NCBI GenBank assembly: GCA_964569315.1
Contig: CAZMUZ010000113.1
Coordinates: forward strand, 1-11,806
DNA length: 11,806 nt
Source: CADEFF01 sp964569315
GTDB lineage: Bacteria > Pseudomonadota > Alphaproteobacteria > Dongiales > Dongiaceae
Direction of reading: 5' to 3'
The notes under the pieces were generated by a model, which made no database searches, was not told the origin of the DNA, and worked only from the letters and a program-made list of their open reading frames with translations. Every line of letters begins with the position of its first letter. Within the stretch, counting starts at the first letter, position 1. Position numbers and translations under genes: made by a program. Positions 5,489-11,806 of this stretch are shown here, piece by piece.

Positions 5489-7099
5489 TCAGTCGGGGAT
5501 ATAGGCGGGAAGCTCTGGATAGATCGCGTGCGCGAAGCGCAACAGCCGCGCATCGGCGGCCGCTTCCGGCTCGTCCCGACCGAGGGCGGTTACCAGCCGG
5601 ACCATGGCGCCGTCGGTCCGATGCCGGAGGATCGAGTCCTGCAGGATGAACCACTTCACGAGATACTCGTTGGTGATCATGCGGCCACGCTGCTGGAACC
5701 AGTAATAGACGACCTGACGATCGAGGCCGCGGCTTATCACCACGCGGTTCGCGGAGACCGCCGGGCTGTCCGGGCCGGCCAGATCGAGCGCGACCGGCTC
5801 GATGTCCACGATTTCCCATCCGCCGCCGGGGATGCAGGAGCGCGGCGAGTGGGCGGAGGCGCCTTTCCGCTGCGAGGCGTAATAGGCGATGTAGAGATTG
5901 ACCGCGTTGCCGGAAATGCTGCTGCGGAAATCGGCATTGAAATAGTCGTCGAGCTGAAGGGCGCCGAGCACGGAGAGATCGAGCGGCGCCTCGGTGCCTT
6001 CCCACTCGCCGATCTGCGTCGGGAACAGCAGGAAGGATTGCCGCTCCGGCACGACCTCTGCACGCTGCTGGACCAAGGTGCTACCGACGAGGGCGATCGC
6101 CACGAGCCCGAGGCCGGCGAGCAGCGGCCCGCCGAGACGCAAAGGTCGGTCGGTCGCCGCACGTACCCGCGGCGGCGCGTTGGCGGACCGGCGGAAATCG
6201 AGGGCGAAGGCATCGCGAATCCGCAAATCCGGCCCGCCCCACCGTAACAGGAGCGCCGCCTCGCCCAGCAGCAGCGCCAGGCAGAGGATGAAGACGACCC
6301 AGCCCTCGAAGAGGTGCATAAAGCCTTCGGCCGCGGCGATGCCCCAGCCATCCACTAGCACGCCGATGAAGCCGATCCGGAGGCTGTTCATCAGGATGGT
6401 GATGGGAATGGCGGAGAGGAACAGCACCGCCCGCTGCCAGAAGGGACCGCGATAGAGATAGGCGACGAGGAACCCGAAGCTCAGCAACGGGAAGAGGTAG
6501 CGGAGCCCGCTGCAGGCTTCGGCGACCTGGAGCTTGTAGATCCCCAGGTCGATGACGTTCCCCTCGAGGAACACGCTGATCCCGGCGAGCCGGATGACGG
6601 CGACGCCGAGCAGCGAGGAGAGAAGCTGCAGCTTCGCCGACAGCGCCACGTAGAGAAAGTTCGGCAGCGGGATCATGAAGACGAGATAGACGAGCGGTGC
6701 CCAGAGGATGGCGGCGCCGCGCCAGCCGATACCGGCCACGACGAGGCCGAGCAGCGCCACCAGCATGGCGTATTGCACGACCGTGTAGATTGTCGCGAGC
6801 TCGCCGACCGCGAAGAGGAGCAGCCCCGCGAAGAGGATCGCCGCCCCGCTCCAGCTCGGCCGGAGGGGCGCCGCGGCAAGCCGGTCGCGCTGCTGTAGCG
6901 CCAGCAGGATCGCAACGATCGGAATGAGATAGCCGTGGCTGTATTCGGCCGTCTCCCACATCCGCGCCATCTCGGCAAGGCCGTCGCGGAAGAGGAACCC
7001 CAGCGCCAGGAGGATGACGAGCAGCAGCGGCAGGAGAAGCAAGCGGTATCCGTCTCCCGCGCCCGTCGCTCTTTCCGAAAGGTTCTGGTTTGTCATCAT
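5489..7099 (-). CDS. Exosortase fused to a C-terminal EpsI domain
   Basis: A 536-residue inner-membrane protein. The N-terminal part (about 1-300) is an exosortase, the transpeptidase-like protease that cuts and sorts proteins carrying PEP-CTERM-type tails. Its active-site residues are visible: C196 in AEACSGLRYL, R241 in NSLRIGF and H262 in HLFEGW, each within hydrophobic segments. EYSHGYLIP near 52-60 is also typical. A membrane helix at about 323-341 leads into the EpsI domain (about 342-536), recognised by HSPRSCIPGGGWEI (C422) and YYWFQQRGR (465-473) followed by NEY. EpsI is usually a separate protein encoded beside the exosortase in exopolysaccharide loci; here the two are one chain. 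The start is uncertain: tandem ATGs at 7099 and 7096 are preferred because an upstream start at 7192 would overlap the glycosyltransferase; no strong ribosome site is present. The fused form recalls exosortase types such as XrtD of the VPLPA-CTERM system, but the subtype is my recollection and unproven. Confidence 0.93.
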   Translation of the reverse strand: MMTNQNLSERATGAGDGYRLLLLPLLLVILLALGFLFRDGLAEMARMWETAEYSHGYLIPIVAILLALQQRDRLAAAPLRPSWSGAAILFAGLLLFAVGELATIYTVVQYAMLVALLGLVVAGIGWRGAAILWAPLVYLVFMIPLPNFLYVALSAKLQLLSSLLGVAVIRLAGISVFLEGNVIDLGIYKLQVAEACSGLRYLFPLLSFGFLVAYLYRGPFWQRAVLFLSAIPITILMNSLRIGFIGVLVDGWGIAAAEGFMHLFEGWVVFILCLALLLGEAALLLRWGGPDLRIRDAFALDFRRSANAPPRVRAATDRPLRLGGPLLAGLGLVAIALVGSTLVQQRAEVVPERQSFLLFPTQIGEWEGTEAPLDLSVLGALQLDDYFNADFRSSISGNAVNLYIAYYASQRKGASAHSPRSCIPGGGWEIVDIEPVALDLAGPDSPAVSANRVVISRGLDRQVVYYWFQQRGRMITNEYLVKWFILQDSILRHRTDGAMVRLVTALGRDEPEAAADARLLRFAHAIYPELPAYIPD

Positions 7100-7142
7100 C
7101 CGTTTGGCAGGGAAGTTGAGAGGAACATCGGACCCGTGGGGA

Positions 7143-8345
7143 TTATCCCTTCCGGGACGCGACAGCAGGGTGACTTCCTGCGGGCCGCCCATGGCCGAGG
7201 CAGGTCACGATCCCCGCGGCGAAGCGTTCCGCCATGGCCTCCACGGTGAGATGCGCCGCCCTTGCGCGACAGGCATCGGCATAACGCGCCTGCCGATCGG
7301 GGCTGAGGAGATAGCGAGCGACGGCTTCGGCATAGGCATGGAGATCGGGATCGGTCATCTCCCCGTTGCGGCCCGGCTCGAGATAGGCGATCTCGGGCCC
7401 ATGCCCGGGCAGGCTGGTGGTGAAGAGCGGCAGCCCGAGCGCCAGCGCGTCGTTGATCGCGAGCCCGACACCGCCCGGCATCAGAAGCGCCTTGCTGAGC
7501 GCGAAATAGGGCACCGCCTCCGTGGCAAACTTCGGGCCCACATAACGGATCCAGCCGTGCCGGGCGGCGGCGGCCTCCACCAGATGCTGGTCCGGCCCGG
7601 CCCCGACGAAGATCATCCGGAAATCCGGGACGCGCCGCCGGACCTCCTCGCAGGCCTCGATCAGGAAGCCGATCCGCTTCTCCCGGTAGATGGCGCCGCA
7701 ATAAAGCGCGACCGTGCCGCCTTCGAGCCCGAGCTCGCCCCGCAGCTTCTCCAGCGCGCCCAGGGTGAGGGCATCGCGCGCCGCGCGAAGTCTCGTCGAA
7801 TCGATGCTGTTATCGACCACCGTCACCCGCTCCGACGGAAAGCCAGCGTGGCGAAGCGGCTCGAGACTGCGGTCGCTATAGGCGAAGAACCAATCGGCAC
7901 GGCGGGTGACGAACCCTTTCCAGCGCTGATGCGTGCGCTCTAGAAACCCGCGGGCAGCCTGGAAGTTCTCGCCGTGACCCCAATAGGCGATCTTCGGGCG
8001 ATTCCGCAGGCCACGCATCATCACCCGGTAGTTCAGCAGCAACCGGCTCGACTGCTCGAGGATGACGAGGTCGCTGTGGCGCAGCTCTTCCGGCGCTGGC
8101 TGCCAGATCAGCTCGCGTCGGCCGATCGCGAGGTAGCGGTTGCGAATGCGCCTCGCCCAGGATTCTTCGAGGGGCACCGTCTTCGGGATGGTGCCGGGCC
8201 GCTCGTCGCCATAGAGCACGGCAAGGTCGATGCCACGCGCCGCAAGTTCCTCATGCAGCCGTCGGAAGAAGGCCAGCCGGTAGTGCGGCATGACGCGCTG
8301 CAGAATGACGACGCGGCGGCGCGGCTGGCGGCCCACAAAGTTCAC
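7143..8345 (-). CDS. GT-B fold glycosyltransferase (GT4-like)
   Basis: A 400-residue cytoplasmic or membrane-associated enzyme predicted to add a sugar from a nucleotide donor to the lipid-linked glycan. The N-terminal strand VVILQRVMPHYR is a typical GT-B acceptor-domain opening. The C-terminal donor domain starts near VALYCGAIYREKRIGFLIEA (212-231), with the glycine and lysine expected to contact the donor phosphates. It continues through VGAGPD (248-253), PGGVGLAINDALALGLPL (290-307) and HGPEIAYL (315-322). The usual EX7E pair is not conserved: glycine and Asn-Asp fill the two glutamate positions, as in some relatives. The start is GTG at 8345-8343, overlapping the flippase TGA in a GTGA arrangement; the frame stays open further upstream but that part is an antisense-like reading of the flippase gene. 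The coupling implies stoichiometric co-translation. Donor and acceptor sugars are unknown. Confidence 0.9.
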   Translation of the reverse strand: MNFVGRQPRRRVVILQRVMPHYRLAFFRRLHEELAARGIDLAVLYGDERPGTIPKTVPLEESWARRIRNRYLAIGRRELIWQPAPEELRHSDLVILEQSSRLLLNYRVMMRGLRNRPKIAYWGHGENFQAARGFLERTHQRWKGFVTRRADWFFAYSDRSLEPLRHAGFPSERVTVVDNSIDSTRLRAARDALTLGALEKLRGELGLEGGTVALYCGAIYREKRIGFLIEACEEVRRRVPDFRMIFVGAGPDQHLVEAAAARHGWIRYVGPKFATEAVPYFALSKALLMPGGVGLAINDALALGLPLFTTSLPGHGPEIAYLEPGRNGEMTDPDLHAYAEAVARYLLSPDRQARYADACRARAAHLTVEAMAERFAAGIVTCLGHGRPAGSHPAVASRKG

Positions 8346-9859
8346 CGGCGCACCGTGGCGAGGGCGCGACCAAGTAGCTGGCGATCCGCCGGATCGAGGC
8401 CGACCGCGAGCAGGACCGCGGCATAGATCAAGATCGCCGCGGCGGCGATCGGCCAGGTCGCGGCTTCGGAGAGCCGATCTTGCAGTAACGCGGCACCCGC
8501 CCATAGCGCCGCACCGATCCCCACCGGCCAGGCGCTGGCGCGGCTGAAGGGATGGACGCGGAACAAGACCGACACCTCGACGAGCCGCGCGAGGTTGAGC
8601 GCGATCGTCGTCGCGAGCATCGCCGCCGCCGCGCCGAGAATGTCCCATTCTCGAATCGCCACATAGTTCGCGACGATGACCGCCGCGGCATAGACGACGC
8701 TGTTGGCGAGGACGAGCTTCGTCTTTCCCGAGAGGATGAGCACATAGTTTGCCGAGCCGGTCAGGCAGTTGACCAGAGCGGCGGCGGAAAGCAGAACGAA
8801 AGCGGGCGCCGCGGCGCGGAACTCGGCACCGAAAAACCCCATGATCTCCGGCGCTGCGATCGCGAAGAAGAGGAAAGCCGGTACTGCCAGCAGCGTTACC
8901 CAGCGCAGGCTCAGCCGGAAGAGCGGCTCGATCGAGCCGATCCCGGTCCGCGCGATACGGTCGGCGAAGAGCGGCGACATGATGGTTTCCACCACCATGA
9001 GCAGGATCGTGATCATCGCCGCCGTCATCAATGCGGCACTGTAAAGCCCGACCTCATGGGCGCCGGTCAAGGACAGCAGGATGAGCGTGTCGGATCGCAT
9101 CGCCGCCAGATTGAAGAGCGCGGCGCCGGTCAGCGGCCAGGAGGCGCCGAGGAGGCCGAGCCAGCCGATCGCCGCGCCCGATGCCGCGACGGCGGTTGCC
9201 TGCCGCGCCGCCATCCGATGGAAGGCCGCGAGCGCACCGAGCGCCGTGGTGGCGCTGGCCGCCGCGACGGCCGCGACAGCGCCGAGGATCGACGCGCCGA
9301 GCCCATAGGCGAGCGCGCCGAAGCCGAAGCGAAGCAGCGGATCGAGGCCGTAACGGAGCAGCATGCGGACCCGAACGTCCTGGATGGCCTGGAGGCCCGC
9401 CAGCAGCACGGTGCCGACGGCGATCGCCGGCAACGCCGGCGCGAAGGCCTGCAGCACGGGCGCGATCCCCGGCGTCGCCGCGAAGAAGCTGGCGGTGATG
9501 GGGCGGGCCGCGAGCGCCAGCCCGGCTCCGACGGCGCAGCCCGCCAGCAGCACGAGAAAGGCGGCACGCCGCAGGATCGCCCGGGCGCCCGCCATGTCGC
9601 CGCGCGCCCGCGCACCCGCCGCTTCACGCAGCACGATCGCGTCGAGCCCCAACACCACCACGATGGCGAGCGCGTTGAGCAGCGCGTAACCCGCGGCGAA
9701 GAGGCCGAAATCGGCAGGGCCGAACCAGTGCGCCACGGCGATGTTGAAGAAATAGTTCGCCCCGAGGCCGATCGCCGTCATGCCGAGGGCGAAGGCGGTC
9801 GATTTGGCGGCCCTGCCGAGATCGGGCGCGGCACTGTCGGAGGGTTGGCTATCGCGCAT
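8342..9859 (-). CDS. Wzx-type oligosaccharide flippase (MATE/MVF superfamily)
   Basis: A 505-residue polytopic membrane protein with roughly twelve to fourteen hydrophobic segments covering nearly the whole length. The start resembles polysaccharide-synthesis flippases: a short polar tail, then LGRAAKSTAFALGMTAIGLG and HWFGPADFGLFAAGYAL, the helix pair that is conserved in this family. Charged residues are few and lie in short loops such as RSDTL and RLSLRW. The family moves undecaprenyl-linked sugar repeat units from the cytoplasmic to the periplasmic face of the inner membrane. ATG at 9859-9857 is chosen because it falls 32 bases after the upstream stop and directly precedes the tail; the longer open frame would overlap the hydrolase gene. 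The ribosome site is weak. Together with the adjacent glycosyltransferase and sugar-1-phosphate transferase it points to a Wzx/Wzy-type route, though no Wzy polymerase is seen in this window. Confidence 0.9.
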   Translation of the reverse strand: MRDSQPSDSAAPDLGRAAKSTAFALGMTAIGLGANYFFNIAVAHWFGPADFGLFAAGYALLNALAIVVVLGLDAIVLREAAGARARGDMAGARAILRRAAFLVLLAGCAVGAGLALAARPITASFFAATPGIAPVLQAFAPALPAIAVGTVLLAGLQAIQDVRVRMLLRYGLDPLLRFGFGALAYGLGASILGAVAAVAAASATTALGALAAFHRMAARQATAVAASGAAIGWLGLLGASWPLTGAALFNLAAMRSDTLILLSLTGAHEVGLYSAALMTAAMITILLMVVETIMSPLFADRIARTGIGSIEPLFRLSLRWVTLLAVPAFLFFAIAAPEIMGFFGAEFRAAAPAFVLLSAAALVNCLTGSANYVLILSGKTKLVLANSVVYAAAVIVANYVAIREWDILGAAAAMLATTIALNLARLVEVSVLFRVHPFSRASAWPVGIGAALWAGAALLQDRLSEAATWPIAAAAILIYAAVLLAVGLDPADRQLLGRALATVRR

Positions 9860-9891
9860 CGGCGTCGGCTGCGGCTCGTTCCCGTCCGGCT

Positions 9892-11790
9892 CTACTGGGC
9901 GGGTTGCCCAAAATTCGGCCGCACGTCCTGCCGGAAGACACCGCTCCGGAAGGCGTCGCTTTGCCCTGGCGACAGGTTCTGTAAATTGTACATGCCGATG
10001 CCGGCGCCGGGCCATTTCGCGCGCACCAGCTCGACATACTTGACGAGCAACGCCGGATCGCGCGCCACGATCTCGTCGCCGATCTTGTCGTAATCGGCGA
10101 GCATGATGGCGAGACGATTGGGGGTGCCGATCGCCTCATAGACCCTGTCCATGGTCGCGCGATCGAGAACGCGGTTGTAGCGCATGTCCACCACCAGATC
10201 GATCAGCCCTTCCTGCGCCCAGCGCACGCTGTCCTGCCCCTGCAGCATCAGCGCCGGATCGAGCGGATGCGCGTCGACGCTGAGCAGGATATCGGGTCGG
10301 ATGTCGTGCAGCCGCGCGGCGACCTGCTTCACCACGTCGGTGACCGCCTCGTAGTTCCACTGCTCGATGCTTTCGACCCTTACCCCCGGCAGCCTGGTCT
10401 TGGCGACGTCAAGAGCGAGCGAGCGGTCGAATCGGCTTCGATAGTCCGCCTCGCATCGCGCGCTGGTGCAGATTCCCATGCTGCGGATGTAATCGAGATT
10501 GATCCCGTCCACGGGATAGCGTTGCGCCACCTCGGCCGCGAGCTCGACGATGAAGCGACGAAAGGCGGGATCGTGGATGTCGTACGCGTTCGTCGGCGTG
10601 CCGTCCGGCGCGAACTCGGGGAAAAGCGTCGATTCGCGAAGCGCCACGGTGATGCAGGCATGGACCTCGACACCGGCGTTGTGCGCCTGCTCGACGAGAT
10701 AGGCGAGCGGATCGAACTTGTCCGAAACCCGGTCGATCAACCGGCGGTCCATCGGCGCCACGGCGCTCGGAAAGCGGGCTCCCGGCCCGTACCAGACGCA
10801 AGGCATGAAGACATTGAAGCCTGCGGCCTTGACCTTCGCGATGATGGCATCGGCCTTCTCGCGCGACAGCGCCCAGTCGATGTTCTCGTGGAAGATCATG
10901 CGCGCTTCGAACTCGGGTGCGGCAAGCGCCGCGGGCGAGCTCTGATCGGCAAGCGCTTCCTCGACCCAGCCGCCCGCAACCGCCTCGGCGCCCGCAGGGG
11001 CGGCACGACCCGCCTCATAGGCGTCATGCACCTCCCTATCCGACACGGCGCGGCCGAGCAGCGTCAGCTCGTCCAGGGCGCCGGCGAAGAAGCGGTTGCG
11101 GCGATCCGTCGCCGCCGCATCCGATCCCAGCGCCAGCGGCCCCTCCGAGGCCTCGGCGCCCGAGAAATTGCCCTGGAACTCGGCGACCCGTTCGCCATTC
11201 ACGAAGAGCCGGCAATAGCCGCGTTCGCCGCTCGACCAGGTGGCGGTGATGAAAGACCATTTTCCGGATACCGGACGATATTTCGCGGAGCAATGAATTT
11301 GCTGCTGGTTACTCAGGATGAAATAAAGCCGATCCGACCCCGTCGGTTCCCACCACCCGGCCGAAACCGCCAGATAGCTGCTCGTCGGACCGGCCCAGCG
11401 GCCGGTCAGATAGGTTTGCGATCCGCTCGTACCGCCGTCCGGCTTCACCCAGAATGCGATCGTGCCCGCGCGCGTCGAGAGGCGTTTTTCGAGCTGGAGC
11501 GATGCGGCGCTCCCCGACCCGAAACGGAGCGCCCCGCCCGAGAGGCCGGCGCCATCGAACGCGGCGCCCTCGAGCGCCAGCTTGCCGCCCTGCTCCGAAC
11601 CCGCGCCGTCGAACGGCAGCAGCGCGATGCGGTCGCGGCCGTCGGCGAGACCGATCGGATCGGCCGTCGCGGCGGCGCCGGCAAGAATCGTGAACGCAGC
11701 GGCCAGCGCCACGGCGAGGCTCCGAATAATGCAAAACCTTGCGCCGCGGCCCGGGGCTTTCGGGCGCAGCGCGAAGCTGACCGAGAACAA
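9892..11790 (-). CDS. Secreted LamG-like lectin plus GHL10/DUF187-type glycoside-hydrolase-like protein, start uncertain
   Basis: About 632 residues visible. A hydrophobic signal segment (about 21-43, ending ATAD) indicates export. Residues 50-262 resemble a LamG/concanavalin-like jelly-roll: DRIALLPFDG, GTIAFWVKP, GKWSFITATW, CRLFVNGERVAEF and FFAGALDELTLLGRAVS are the usual strand motifs, suggesting carbohydrate binding. Residues about 296-610 resemble the GHL10 (DUF187) family of TIM-barrel glycoside-hydrolase-like proteins: FNVFMPCVWYG, YPVDGINLDYIR (D428, D433), EGLIDLVVDMRYNR and IGMYNLQNL. Six cysteines (167, 193, 331, 379, 441, 446) could form disulfides. There is no PEP-CTERM tail; the protein ends NFGQPAQ. 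The frame has no in-frame ATG before residue 298, and it is open to the window edge, so the true start may be TTG 11790, lie beyond 11806, or use another codon. As first visible gene of the operon it may trim, bind or release the exported polysaccharide. Confidence 0.85.
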   Translation of the reverse strand: MFSVSFALRPKAPGRGARFCIIRSLAVALAAAFTILAGAAATADPIGLADGRDRIALLPFDGAGSEQGGKLALEGAAFDGAGLSGGALRFGSGSAASLQLEKRLSTRAGTIAFWVKPDGGTSGSQTYLTGRWAGPTSSYLAVSAGWWEPTGSDRLYFILSNQQQIHCSAKYRPVSGKWSFITATWSSGERGYCRLFVNGERVAEFQGNFSGAEASEGPLALGSDAAATDRRNRFFAGALDELTLLGRAVSDREVHDAYEAGRAAPAGAEAVAGGWVEEALADQSSPAALAAPEFEARMIFHENIDWALSREKADAIIAKVKAAGFNVFMPCVWYGPGARFPSAVAPMDRRLIDRVSDKFDPLAYLVEQAHNAGVEVHACITVALRESTLFPEFAPDGTPTNAYDIHDPAFRRFIVELAAEVAQRYPVDGINLDYIRSMGICTSARCEADYRSRFDRSLALDVAKTRLPGVRVESIEQWNYEAVTDVVKQVAARLHDIRPDILLSVDAHPLDPALMLQGQDSVRWAQEGLIDLVVDMRYNRVLDRATMDRVYEAIGTPNRLAIMLADYDKIGDEIVARDPALLVKYVELVRAKWPGAGIGMYNLQNLSPGQSDAFRSGVFRQDVRPNFGQPAQ

Positions 11791-11806
11791 CCGGTTGGCG
11801 ATCTTC

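Larger units (their letters stand above)
3752..11790 (-). other. Five-gene polysaccharide/exosortase operon
   Basis: Five genes share a strand with gaps of 32, minus 4, 43 and 108 bases: lectin-hydrolase, flippase, glycosyltransferase, exosortase-EpsI and sugar-1-phosphate transferase. Exosortase genes are commonly found within exopolysaccharide clusters, so the grouping agrees with known biology. No internal promoter is obvious. The operon probably begins upstream of 11806, since no promoter or start is seen at its right end. Co-transcription is inferred from spacing alone. Confidence 0.7.

Noticed and set aside
4367..6247. Plus-strand reading frame of 626 codons rich in Arg, Asp, Glu and His
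   Set aside because: It is the antisense shadow of the sugar-1-phosphate transferase and exosortase genes. It spans two real genes and their gap and shows no domain motif.
8346..8648. N-terminal extension of the glycosyltransferase frame
   Set aside because: It overlaps the flippase 3' end and reads as Arg/Gly-rich shadow. The GTG at 8345 precedes the first genuine Rossmann strand.
9892..9990. PEP-CTERM-like sorting tail on the lectin-hydrolase
   Set aside because: The C-terminus is polar, has no membrane helix or terminal basic cluster, and ends NFGQPAQ.
8552..10093. Plus-strand frame of 513 codons with highly charged, low-complexity protein
   Set aside because: Antisense to the flippase, which has clear membrane helices. 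The charged composition is what hydrophobic helices give when read on the opposite strand.

Overview
The window is GC-rich DNA (roughly two thirds G+C by eye) and densely coding. Every gene I can support is read from the minus strand. Base composition, protein style and gene families point to an alphaproteobacterium; I cannot name a genus. I see no tRNA, rRNA, insertion sequence, CRISPR array or phage gene.

Transcription runs from high to low coordinates. Block 1 (about 11800 to 3752) is a surface-polysaccharide and exosortase operon. In order it encodes a secreted two-domain protein (LamG-like lectin domain plus GHL10/DUF187-type glycoside-hydrolase-like domain), a Wzx-type flippase, a GT-B glycosyltransferase whose GTG start overlaps the flippase stop, an exosortase fused to an EpsI domain, and a WecA/TagO-type polyprenyl-phosphate sugar-1-phosphate transferase with an unusual membrane extension of about 200 residues. 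Together these could prime a lipid-linked glycan, extend it, flip it across the inner membrane, trim or bind it outside, and sort C-terminally tagged proteins into the same exported matrix. No polymerase, export channel or recognisable PEP-CTERM-like substrate gene is in view, so the cluster probably continues beyond 11806 or has partners elsewhere.

Block 2 (3599 to 1) is a small-molecule metabolism group: a ureohydrolase (agmatinase/guanidinobutyrase class), a LysE-family exporter, a periplasmic NMT1/SsuA-type ABC substrate-binding protein without its permease or ATPase, and a short-chain dehydrogenase/reductase that runs off the left edge. One reading is uptake or hydrolysis of a guanidino or amine compound, with export of a product and oxidation or reduction of a later intermediate. 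The individual families are clear; their joint pathway is inference.

Regulatory DNA is sparse. The best signals are a sigma70-like promoter before the substrate-binding protein with two inverted repeats in its leader, a very strong GC hairpin just after the ureohydrolase gene, and a weak promoter candidate before the ureohydrolase. Several long plus-strand reading frames are antisense shadows of these genes. The features most worth following are the exosortase-EpsI fusion in its operon, the lectin-hydrolase at the head of that operon, and the extended sugar-phosphate transferase.
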